From: Algicella marina
Lineage (GTDB): Bacteria; Pseudomonadota; Alphaproteobacteria; Rhodobacterales; Rhodobacteraceae
Reading direction: 5' to 3'
NCBI RefSeq assembly: GCF_009931615.1
Contig: NZ_CP046620.1
Location: forward strand, 759,501-823,500
DNA: 64,000 nucleotides
Positions 43,666-51,971 of the stretch are shown piece by piece. A program made the position numbers and the translations under genes. The notes beneath the pieces are model-generated. The model had not been told where the DNA came from. It worked only from the letters and a program-made list of their open reading frames with translations, and searched no databases. The stretch's first letter is position 1, and each line of letters begins with the position of its first letter.

Positions 43666-45258
43666 ATGGGGTTTGCACAAGATGCCGAGGCGATGCAGGA
43701 AGCGCTGGCCAGCACACCCGGATGGCAGGAAGTCGCCGGCGATCGGTTCGATGACGCTACACTGTCGGCCATATTTTCCGAGGCAGTCAAAGTGGCCGAG
43801 GTCGAAATCGCGCCGCTGAACGCTATTGCGGACAGAGTAGGGGCCCGGATTTCCGAGGGGCGAGTGACGACGCCTGCGGCATTCCGATCTGTCTTCACCA
43901 CGCTTGCCGACGGTGGCTGGCTCAGCCTTGAACATGACGCACGCTTGGGCGGGCAGGGCCTACCACTTACTGTCTTTGCCGCGGTGAACCCGTTGTTCGA
44001 ACGGGCTTGCCCGGCATTCATGATGGTGGCGGGCGGCACGCGCGCGGCAGCGATGATGCTGTCGGAATGGGCCGATCCCGAGACTCAGTCGGAGTGGGTG
44101 CCGGAGTTGCTCGCCGGCCGGAGGTGCGCGACAATCTGCATATCCGAGCCTGAGGCCGGTTCTGATGTCGGCAGGATCAGAACGCGAGCGGAGCGCGGAT
44201 CTGACGGACGGTGGCAGGTCAGCGGGCAGAAGATCTGGATTTCTTTCGGCGATCACGACATCCGATCAAGGATTGGCCACTGCCTTCTGGCGAGGACTGG
44301 CGACAAGCCCGGCACGCGCGGCCTCAGTCTCTTTCTGGTGGAAAATGGGCCGCAAGTGGTGACCGAAAGGATCGAAGAGAAGCTTGGGCTGCATGGATCG
44401 CCGACATGTGCGTTGCGGTTCGAAAAGGCCCCCGCGACGCTAATTGGGTCGGAAGAGGGCGGCCTACGTCAATTGTTTACGATGATCCGCCACATGCGGC
44501 TTACTGTTGCATGCCAAGGCCTTGGTGTCGCACTCGCCTGCCATGATGCAGCCGCCTCATATGCGCAATCTCGCAGGCAGGGCGGATCCGCGGATGCGCC
44601 GCCTGTGGCCATCGTTCAGCATCCCGATGTGCGGCGGCAGTTGCTGGAAATGGAGACGGACATCTCGTTGTTTCGGCTGGCGTTGTTGCAGACAGCCGTT
44701 GCCGCTGACCTCGCACCTGGCGATGCGGGCATGGCGCGCCTCTGCGGGTTCCTGTTACCCCTGATCAAGAATTTCGGTGCCGAACTGGCGTTCGACACGG
44801 CTGCACGGTCGATCCTCGTTCTTGGAGGGGGGGGCTTCATGCAGGATTACCCCGCGGCGCAGGCTCTGCGCGACGCACGGGTATTCGCGATCTATGAGGG
44901 GACGACCGGCATGCAGGCGCAAGATTTTGTGATGCGCCAGTGTATCCGGAACGACGAAGCCGCGCTGCAAACTTTTGTTGAAATCGCACGGGCGGAATGT
45001 GCGGGACAGAAGCAGGCAATTGAAGTGATTGAGACCTTCAAAGCGTTCTTCGATCGGGAGGTTCGCGATCAGAAGGAGTTTGCGCTGATGGCCATGGCTG
45101 AGCCGGTGATGCGTGCCGGCTGGTGTGCTGTGAAAGCGTGGCTCTCCGGCCGGATGGCCGATGAAATATGCCGGATACACTTTCTTGCCACGGCGGAAGC
45201 GGAGATTGAGGTTCATTTCGCCAAGGCACGCTCTGCCGCGCGATTGCTGGGCCAATAA
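43666..45258 (+). CDS. Acyl-CoA dehydrogenase, long (DmdC-like) type
   Basis: A 530-residue FAD enzyme that oxidises an acyl-CoA to the 2,3-enoyl-CoA. The flavin-binding segments are CISEPEAGSDVGRI and WISFGDHD. The catalytic base is Glu411 in YEGTTGMQAQDF. The extra C-terminal helical domain puts it in the long family that includes the DMSP-pathway enzyme DmdC. In this operon it probably supplies the enoyl-CoA substrate for the hydratase at 38510. Confidence 0.87.
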   Translation: MGFAQDAEAMQEALASTPGWQEVAGDRFDDATLSAIFSEAVKVAEVEIAPLNAIADRVGARISEGRVTTPAAFRSVFTTLADGGWLSLEHDARLGGQGLPLTVFAAVNPLFERACPAFMMVAGGTRAAAMMLSEWADPETQSEWVPELLAGRRCATICISEPEAGSDVGRIRTRAERGSDGRWQVSGQKIWISFGDHDIRSRIGHCLLARTGDKPGTRGLSLFLVENGPQVVTERIEEKLGLHGSPTCALRFEKAPATLIGSEEGGLRQLFTMIRHMRLTVACQGLGVALACHDAAASYAQSRRQGGSADAPPVAIVQHPDVRRQLLEMETDISLFRLALLQTAVAADLAPGDAGMARLCGFLLPLIKNFGAELAFDTAARSILVLGGGGFMQDYPAAQALRDARVFAIYEGTTGMQAQDFVMRQCIRNDEAALQTFVEIARAECAGQKQAIEVIETFKAFFDREVRDQKEFALMAMAEPVMRAGWCAVKAWLSGRMADEICRIHFLATAEAEIEVHFAKARSAARLLGQ

Positions 45259-45608
45259 TTGGCGTGGCTGAGGGCGCCTCACCGGTTTTGGAAGAGGCAC
45301 ATACAACTGACAATTGGGGCTGCGCCATCAAAATAGGCAAATTGGCGTAGTGTGTCGGGCAAAGACGCGATGATGTTCACTCTTCTTTTGGCAATTGGTG
45401 GGCATCACCGATAGCGTTAACACTAGACGGAACGCATGCCCTTCTTCCGACAAATCGAACCGGCGTTCCAAGAGCCGTTTCGAGGCCCTACGGACTTGCG
45501 GGACAAATGAAAAGGGTATACCGCCGTATACAAATCGAAGTGCCGGATACCGTGAGTGGTTGTCGGCATCAGAAAAGACGCCAATTCAGTCAGCCACTGG
45601 GACACACA
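45259..45608. other. Intergenic region upstream of acnB
   Basis: No gene was supported in these 350 bases. Near the right side lies a pair of GTATAC palindromes (45516-45531). The region presumably carries the acnB promoter and long leader, but no convincing -35/-10 pair was identified. Confidence 0.5.
45516..45531. promoter_or_regulatory. Double GTATAC motif upstream of acnB
   Basis: GTATAC occurs twice, separated by CGCC, ending 77 bases before the acnB start. Each copy is self-complementary, so the pair is an inverted repeat. GTATAC-type repeats are known from some GntR operators; the binder here is unknown. Confidence 0.4.
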
Positions 45609-48401
45609 ATGAGCCTTTATTCGGATTACCTTGACGAGATCGAAACGCGCAAGGAGCAGGGGCTGCAGCCCAAGCCGATTGACGATGGCGCGCTGACGAC
45701 GGAAATCGTTGCCGAGATCAGGAAGACAGACAGTCGGCATCGGGCTGACTGCCTCCGCTTCTTCATCTACAACACCCTGCCCGGAACCACGAGTGCCGCG
45801 GGAGAAAAAGCGGCGTTCTTGAAGGAGATCATCCTAGGCCAGGCGATGGTGGAGGAGATCACACCGGCGTTTGCATTAGAGTTGCTGTCGCACATGAAGG
45901 GTGGGCCGTCGGTTGAAGTGCTACTTGATCTCGCTCTGGGTGACGACCCAGTAATCGCTGGCCAAGCTTCAGAAGTGCTCAAGACGCAGGTGTTCCTGTA
46001 TGAGGCCGATACCTCGCGGTTGAGAGAGGCACACGAAGAAGGCAAGGCAATCGCCACCGACGTCCTGCAGAGTTACGCGAAAGCCGAATTCTTTACTAAA
46101 CTGTCGGACGTCGAGGACGAGATCGAGATCGTCACCTACGTCGCCGCCGAGGGCGATATTTCTACCGATCTGCTCTCGCCCGGAAACCAGGCACATTCCC
46201 GGTCCGACAGGGAACTGCATGGAAAGTGCATGATTTCGGAAAGGGCTCAGCAGGAGATCGAGGCGCTGAAATTACAATATCCAAGTAAGCGGGTAATGCT
46301 TATCGCCGAGAAGGGAACGATGGGTGTTGGGTCCTCGCGGATGTCGGGTGTAAACAATGTCGCACTCTGGACGGGCAAGCCTGCCAGCCCTTATGTGCCA
46401 TTCGTCAACATCGCCCCAGTCGTGGCCGGCACGAACGGCATTTCCCCGATTTTCCTGACGACCGTGGGTGTTACGGGCGGTATCGGTATCGACCTTAAGA
46501 ATTGGGTCAAGAAGCTTGACGAAGACGGCAAGCCGATCCTCAACAACGATGGCAATCCAATTCTCGAGCAGAGATATTCCGTCGATACCGGTACTGTTCT
46601 GAAGATCAACACGAAGAACAAGAAACTCTACGATGAGACCGGCAGCGAAGAATTAGCGGATCTCTCCGCCTCCTTCACTCCTCAGAAGGTGGAGTTCATG
46701 AAAGCGGGAGGCTCCTATGCCATCGTTTTCGGCAAGATGCTTCAGACCTTCGCCGCCGAAACCCTGGGCATCGAAATGCCTCAGGTCTTTGCTCCGTCGA
46801 AGGAAGTTTCGCATGAGGGACAGGGCCTGACGGCCGTCGAAAAAATATTCAACGCTAACGCGCGGGGCGTGACGCCCGGAAAGAAGCTGCACGCTGGCTC
46901 GGATGTACGGGTGAAGGTCAATATCGTCGGCTCGCAGGATACCACCGGCTTGATGACGAGCCAGGAACTGGAAGCGATGGCCGCGACTGTGCTTTCACCT
47001 TCGGTCGATGGAGCCTACCAGTCCGGTTGCCACACAGCTTCCGTCTGGGACCAGAAAGCGCAGGCAAACACGCCGCGCCTGATGGCATTCATGAACAAAT
47101 TCGGGCTCGTCACCGCGCGGGATCCGAAAGGTGTCTACCATTCGATGACGGATGTTATCCACAAGGTGTTGAACGACATTACTGTTGATGACTGGGCGAT
47201 CATTATCGGTGGTGACAGTCATACCCGCATGTCCAAGGGCGTGGCCTTCGGCGCAGACTCCGGTACCGTTGCGCTCGCACTGGCGACTGGCGAAGCTTCA
47301 ATGCCGATTCCCGAATCCGTGAAAGTGACATTCAAGGGTCAGATGGCCGATCACATGGATTTCCGCGACGTGGTGCATGCGACACAGGCTCAGATGCTGC
47401 AACAGTTCGGGGACAACGTTTTTCAGGGACGAGTGATCGAAGTTCACATCGCTACCTTACTTGCGGATCAGGCATTTACCTTCACGGACTGGACTGCCGA
47501 GATGAAGGCGAAGGCTTCGATTTGCATTTCGGAGGATCAGACACTCATCGAGTCGCTGGAAATTGCCAAGGCCCGGATCGCGATAATGATAGAGAAGGGA
47601 ATGGAGCACGAAAACGGCATGCTGCGGAAACTGGTTGGGATCGCCGACAAGCGCATCTCAGAAATCCGCTCCGGCGAAAAACCGGCACTTCGACCGGACG
47701 AGGACGCCAGCTACTTCGCGGAAGTTGTCGTTGACCTCGATGAAATCGACGAACCGATGATTGCAGATCCGGATGTAAACAATGCGGATGTATCAAAGCG
47801 CTACACACACGATACAATTCGCCCAATTTCTTTCTACAAGGCGGACAAGAAAGTGGACCTCGGATTTGTCGGCTCCTGCATGGTCCACAAAGGTGACATG
47901 AAGATTGTGGCCCAGATGCTGCGCAACCTCGAAAAGGAGAGCGGCTCTGTGGAGTTCAAGGCTCCGCTGGTCGTCGCTGCGCCTACCTACAACATCATCG
48001 ATGAATTGAAGGAGGAAGGCGACTGGGAGGTTTTGCAGAAATACTCCGGTTTTGAGTTCGACGATTTCGCCCCGAAGACTTCGGCGCGTACCGAATACGA
48101 GAACATACTTTATCTTGAGCGTCCGGGTTGCAACCTTTGCATGGGCAACCAAGAAAAGGCTGCCAAGGGTGACACTGTGCTTGCAACGTCCACCCGCCTC
48201 TTTCAGGGCAGGGTCGTGGCTGACTCGGAGACGAAGAAAGGCGAGTCCCTTCTGGCATCGACACCGGTGGTGGTCCTCTCGGCCGTTCTCGGCCGCACAC
48301 CCACCATCGACGAATACAAGGTGGCGGTGGAGGGTATTGACCTGACAAAGTTCTCACCGCCAAAACAAGCGTCGATCGGCACCCGATCAATGCATTTCTG
48401 A
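45609..48401 (+). CDS. acnB: Aconitate hydratase B / 2-methylisocitrate dehydratase, long Bacteroidetes-like form
   Basis: A 930-residue aconitase B that interconverts citrate and isocitrate through an iron-sulfur cluster. The cluster ligands are Cys757 (GSCMVHKGD) and Cys841 and Cys844 (CNLCMGNQ). Conserved core segments include NIVGSQDTTGLMT and IIGGDSHTRMSKG. It is longer than E. coli AcnB (about 865). Segments such as SPGNQAHSRSDRELHGKCM correspond, from memory, far more to Bacteroidetes AcnB than to proteobacterial forms. The ATG at 45609 matches the family start; a longer frame begins in the leader. Confidence 0.92.
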   Translation: MSLYSDYLDEIETRKEQGLQPKPIDDGALTTEIVAEIRKTDSRHRADCLRFFIYNTLPGTTSAAGEKAAFLKEIILGQAMVEEITPAFALELLSHMKGGPSVEVLLDLALGDDPVIAGQASEVLKTQVFLYEADTSRLREAHEEGKAIATDVLQSYAKAEFFTKLSDVEDEIEIVTYVAAEGDISTDLLSPGNQAHSRSDRELHGKCMISERAQQEIEALKLQYPSKRVMLIAEKGTMGVGSSRMSGVNNVALWTGKPASPYVPFVNIAPVVAGTNGISPIFLTTVGVTGGIGIDLKNWVKKLDEDGKPILNNDGNPILEQRYSVDTGTVLKINTKNKKLYDETGSEELADLSASFTPQKVEFMKAGGSYAIVFGKMLQTFAAETLGIEMPQVFAPSKEVSHEGQGLTAVEKIFNANARGVTPGKKLHAGSDVRVKVNIVGSQDTTGLMTSQELEAMAATVLSPSVDGAYQSGCHTASVWDQKAQANTPRLMAFMNKFGLVTARDPKGVYHSMTDVIHKVLNDITVDDWAIIIGGDSHTRMSKGVAFGADSGTVALALATGEASMPIPESVKVTFKGQMADHMDFRDVVHATQAQMLQQFGDNVFQGRVIEVHIATLLADQAFTFTDWTAEMKAKASICISEDQTLIESLEIAKARIAIMIEKGMEHENGMLRKLVGIADKRISEIRSGEKPALRPDEDASYFAEVVVDLDEIDEPMIADPDVNNADVSKRYTHDTIRPISFYKADKKVDLGFVGSCMVHKGDMKIVAQMLRNLEKESGSVEFKAPLVVAAPTYNIIDELKEEGDWEVLQKYSGFEFDDFAPKTSARTEYENILYLERPGCNLCMGNQEKAAKGDTVLATSTRLFQGRVVADSETKKGESLLASTPVVVLSAVLGRTPTIDEYKVAVEGIDLTKFSPPKQASIGTRSMHF

Positions 48402-48431
48402 CGGATGGTTGGTCAAAGGATGTACACTCCA

Positions 48432-48457
48432 GGGCCGCGTTGCTTGAGGCGCGGCCT
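48432..48457 (+). promoter_or_regulatory. Stem-loop downstream of acnB
   Basis: GGCCGCG (48433-48439) and CGCGGCC (48450-48456) form a 7-bp stem with a 10-base loop, extendable by a G-T pair. No T tract follows, so termination strength is uncertain. Confidence 0.4.
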
Positions 48458-48611
48458 GCCTGTTGGCAATATCGCTTGAGTGTGCGGATGCGGGGTCGGC
48501 GGCGTTGGAAGGCAAGAAAAACGCTTGTGCCTTCCATGTTTTTCGATCACACGCGACGCACCGAGGTGACTGCTCAGGTCCGCTCTCCAATTTGCTGCCT
48601 TGGAGCCATGA

Positions 48612-49820
48612 ATGCCTTTGACATATGCCGACGTAACCAAGGCTCGGTCAGCCATCGCCGATGCGACGTTGCTGACACCGACTGTTCCCGCGACGAGACT
48701 TTCCCTCCAGTTCGGCTTTCAATTGTTCCTGAAGCTGGAGAACCTTCAGCACACAAATGCCTTCAAGGCACGCGGCGCTTTGGCCAAGTTGCTGAGTCTT
48801 TCAAAGTCTGAGCGACAGGCCGGGGTGATTGCCTGCAGTGCCGGTAACCACGCCCAGGGTGTTGCCTATCACGCGACGCGGATGGGTATGACATCGGTGA
48901 TCGTGATGCCGCACGGTACGCCCTTCAACAAGATCAAGAGGACGCAAGACTTTGGGGCTCGGGTCGAAATTCAGGGGCGCAGCTTCGAGGAAGCGATGGC
49001 CTTCACGCTTGAATTCGCAGAACGCGAGGGGCTGGTCCTGATCCATCCTTTCGACGACCCGGTTGTCGTAGCGGGGCAGGGAACCGTTGCCTGTGAAATG
49101 CTCGAGCAGGTGTCTGATCTCGACGTTATCGTCGTGCCGATCGGCGGCGGCGGCCTGATTGCGGGAATGGCGGTGGCGGCGAAAGCCATCAAGCCGACAG
49201 TTGAGGTCATCGGTGCACAAGCACTGTTGTTTGACGCAGTCAAAGCGCGGATCGATGGCACCGAACCACATTTTTCGGCAGCCAGCCTGGCGGAGGGAAT
49301 TGCTGTCAAGGAGCCTTCCGAAGCCAATGTCGAAATCATTCGCAAGTATGTTGACCGCATCGAGACCGTCACCGAAGACGAGATCGAGAAGGCGGTGTTC
49401 GACCTTCTTTCCCATGAAAAGATCGTGGCTGAGGGCGCCGCTGGCGCAGGTCTGGCGGTTGTCGAAAAACTGGCCGATGAAATGCGTGGCAAGAAAGTCG
49501 GACTCGTTGTGTGTGGCGGCAACATTGACTCCCGCATTCTTTCGACCCTGATCCTTCGGGGCCTGGTGCGCGACGGCAGGATCGCAAGGCTGACGTTCGA
49601 GATCGACGATACGCCTGGGCAACTTTCGGAAATATCCCGACTGATCGGGGCTTCAGGTGCCAACGTGGTAGAGGTAATCCATCAGCGCATGTTCCAAAGC
49701 GTGGCGTTGAAACAGGCTGAACTCGAGGTCGTAATCGAGGCCCGTGACAGGCTGCATGTAGAATCTATCGTCGGAGACTTGCGACGGGCAGGATTTCTCG
49801 TTCGTACGGACCTAACCTGA
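48612..49820 (+). CDS. Threonine dehydratase with C-terminal ACT domain
   Basis: A 402-residue fold-type II PLP enzyme that deaminates threonine (or serine) to the 2-keto acid. The PLP lysine is Lys52 (NAFKARGA), the phosphate-binding loop is GGGGLIAG, and the cofactor asparagine lies in SAGNHAQG. Residues about 325-402 form an ACT-type regulatory domain (FEIDDTPGQLSEISRLIGASGANV). The start has GGAG 8 bases upstream. It stands alone between acnB and the ectoine locus. IlvA-like biosynthetic versus TdcB-like catabolic role cannot be decided. Confidence 0.87.
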   Translation: MPLTYADVTKARSAIADATLLTPTVPATRLSLQFGFQLFLKLENLQHTNAFKARGALAKLLSLSKSERQAGVIACSAGNHAQGVAYHATRMGMTSVIVMPHGTPFNKIKRTQDFGARVEIQGRSFEEAMAFTLEFAEREGLVLIHPFDDPVVVAGQGTVACEMLEQVSDLDVIVVPIGGGGLIAGMAVAAKAIKPTVEVIGAQALLFDAVKARIDGTEPHFSAASLAEGIAVKEPSEANVEIIRKYVDRIETVTEDEIEKAVFDLLSHEKIVAEGAAGAGLAVVEKLADEMRGKKVGLVVCGGNIDSRILSTLILRGLVRDGRIARLTFEIDDTPGQLSEISRLIGASGANVVEVIHQRMFQSVALKQAELEVVIEARDRLHVESIVGDLRRAGFLVRTDLT

Positions 49821-50261
49821 CACGCTGTGCGGTTGGGCATCGTGGACGCGATTGTTGACGCCGTCGCTTGGGCAACCAGTAGTTTTCAAGAGCTAATGCC
49901 TATTGAAGTTTCATGAATGCTTCATGAATCCGTTTAAGAGACGATCATGGTTCACTCTGAGTGGTTGAACGCTCGATATGAAATGCTTTGTGGCATGCTG
50001 AACTGACAGCCGGTATCCCAGCTAGAGTTTGCACGGAACATCTGCTTGGATTTGCTCAGTATCGAAGGTGTAAGCTTTCGTCGCTATCGCCTGATCATTG
50101 CCAAATTGCTGATTGGTTACGGGGTGCATCAACGGAACCATGGAAGCAATCGTACCTAAAAGCCAATCCCATCAATGGCAAAGTTGCGACCCTCCGTTTG
50201 CTTGGGGAGTGGTCGTTGGCAGGCGATCTGTCCTTTTACAGTGTGTTTTACTCCGCTGATC
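49821..50261. other. Intergenic region between threonine dehydratase and ssd
   Basis: No credible gene was found in these 441 bases. The only longish open frame starts at TTG 49988, lacks a ribosome site and recognisable family features, and runs into the ssd end. The region includes two tandem TTCATGAA palindromes (49910-49928). No strong terminator was seen. Confidence 0.55.
49910..49928. repeat. Tandem TTCATGAA palindromes
   Basis: TTCATGAA occurs at 49910-49917 and 49921-49928, an 11-base period that places both on the same face of the helix. It could be a small operator, but no gene start lies close by in either direction. Confidence 0.35.
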
Positions 50262-51746
50262 TCAGGCCCAGTCGCGGCAGACGTATTTGACTTCCGTGAA
50301 TGCCTCCAGCCCCAAACGTGAGCCTTCGCGTCCCAGCCCGGACTGCTTCATACCACCGAATGGGATCGGCGCGCCTGTGACCTTGGTGCGGTTCACCGCA
50401 ACCATGCCGAACCGCATTGCGCGACTGGCGCGGTAGATTCGCCGGGGATCCTGAGTATGAAGGTAGGCGACGAGGCCGTACTCTGTGGCGTTGGCTCGGT
50501 CGATGGCCTCAGCCTCGGTGTCGAAGGGGGCAATGGCCGCAACGGGTCCAAATGTTTCCTCGTGCATGATCTTCGCTTCGTTCGGAACATCTGCCAGCAC
50601 GGTAGGTTGAAAGAACAGATCGCCTGCTTCATGCCTGCTGCCGCCACAAAGAACCCGCGCCCCTTTCTCGATCGCATCATCCACATGCTCATGCTGTTTT
50701 GCCACGGCACGCGCGTTCATCAGCGGGCCGATATCAGGGTCTTCGACGCCCTTGCCAACACTCAGGGCCTTCGTTCTCTCCGCAAAGGCGTTACAGAATT
50801 CGTCGTAAACGGATCGCTCGACCAGAAAACGGTTTGCTCCAAGGCAGTCCTGTCCGGAGGTTGCGAACTTGGCCTTGATCGCCTCGTCCACGGCCTGATC
50901 CATGTCGGCATCAGCAAAGACGACGAAGGGCGCGTGGCCGCCGAGTTCCAATACCAGCCGTTTGATCGTGTCAGCGCCCTGACGGTAGAGCAACCGACCA
51001 ACCTCGGTCGAACCTGTAAAGGATACTGCTCGAATGCGCGGGTCTTCCATCCAGGCACCGACGATTTCGGCGGCAGCTCCGGTTACCACGTTGAAGACGC
51101 CTTTTGGCATACCGGCCCGTTCGGCAAGCCGGGCCAGCGCAAGAGCCGAAAAAGGCGTTTCGATCGAAGGATGCGCGACCACGCTGCAACCTGCCGCCAA
51201 CGCTGCCGCCGCCTTGCGGGTCAGCATCGCCGAAGGGAAGTTCCATGGCGTAATCAATGCGGCTACACCGACAGGTTCGCGCCAGACCTCAACCTCGGCA
51301 TCCGGCAAATGCGAGGTGACACTTTCGATGTTGGGGCGGCGCGCTTCCTCTGCGTAAAACTCGACAAAGGCGGCGGCATAATCAATTTCGCCGCGCGCCT
51401 CGGAAATCGGCTTACCCTGTTCCGCAGTCATGATCATCGCCAAATCCTCCCGGTGCGCAATCATCAGGTCGAACCAGCGGCGCAGGATTGCGGTTCGCTC
51501 CTGCGGTAGTGTCCCTGCCCAGGCAGCCCAGGCGTTTTGGGCCTCTCTGGCGGCGCGTCGGGCATCGTCGGCGTTCAGGCGTGCTACCATGCCCAACTCG
51601 GTGCCATCTGCCGGATCGGTCACCGTTATACTGTTTCCGTCATGTGCATCAGCCCAGAGACCACCGATAAATGCTTTGGATGTCAGCAGGTCAGGGTCAG
51701 CAAGTCGGGAAAGAAGCGGATGGTTGCTGTTGAGTGTCTTGGACAT
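50262..51746 (-). CDS. ssd: Succinate-semialdehyde-type aldehyde dehydrogenase of the ectoine locus
   Basis: A 494-residue NAD(P)-dependent aldehyde dehydrogenase of the GabD family. The segments ITPWNFPSAM, LELGGHAPF (catalytic Glu) and ATSGQDCLGANRF (catalytic Cys) are present. In ectoine catabolism the enzyme usually named Ssd oxidises aspartate semialdehyde to aspartate. The ATG at 51746 matches the family start. It diverges from enuR across 218 bases containing repeated TTGTCA motifs, so it is probably in the EnuR regulon. A GABA-pathway role is the main alternative. Confidence 0.82.
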   Translation of the reverse strand: MSKTLNSNHPLLSRLADPDLLTSKAFIGGLWADAHDGNSITVTDPADGTELGMVARLNADDARRAAREAQNAWAAWAGTLPQERTAILRRWFDLMIAHREDLAMIMTAEQGKPISEARGEIDYAAAFVEFYAEEARRPNIESVTSHLPDAEVEVWREPVGVAALITPWNFPSAMLTRKAAAALAAGCSVVAHPSIETPFSALALARLAERAGMPKGVFNVVTGAAAEIVGAWMEDPRIRAVSFTGSTEVGRLLYRQGADTIKRLVLELGGHAPFVVFADADMDQAVDEAIKAKFATSGQDCLGANRFLVERSVYDEFCNAFAERTKALSVGKGVEDPDIGPLMNARAVAKQHEHVDDAIEKGARVLCGGSRHEAGDLFFQPTVLADVPNEAKIMHEETFGPVAAIAPFDTEAEAIDRANATEYGLVAYLHTQDPRRIYRASRAMRFGMVAVNRTKVTGAPIPFGGMKQSGLGREGSRLGLEAFTEVKYVCRDWA

Positions 51747-51929
51747 GTCAGCCTTCCGTAAGCAGTTGGTGGGTTGCGCACACTGTTGCAGCACCAGCCT
51801 CGAGGGTACTTCGCCGAAGAACCCGGTCATTCCAAATGTCGCTTGGCACAAGGATTGACAAATTTTCTTGATCGTTCTTGTTGAGACGGTGCTTTATCAT
51901 CGCCTATCCTCTCCGGAAAAGTTGTGCAC

Positions 51930-51971
51930 TTGTCAATTGTCATGAAACTTGGAACGATATTGTCATGACAA
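51930..51971. promoter_or_regulatory. Repeated TTGTCA motifs between ssd and enuR
   Basis: TTGTCAA (51930), TTGTCATGAA (51937) and the perfect palindrome TTGTCATGACAA (51960-51971) cluster here, and an inverted copy TTGACAA lies at 51855-51861. The last copy spans the enuR start codon, consistent with autoregulation by this MocR-type protein. Confidence 0.5.

Noticed and set aside
42168-44039. A 623-codon open frame on the minus strand
   Set aside because: It lies antisense to the TRAP permeases and acyl-CoA dehydrogenase, is rich in Arg, Gln and His, and has no family features. It is a shadow created by G+C-rich codon use.
49988-50290. A 100-codon plus-strand frame in the gap before ssd
   Set aside because: It starts with TTG, has no ribosome site, resembles no family and runs into the 3' end of ssd.
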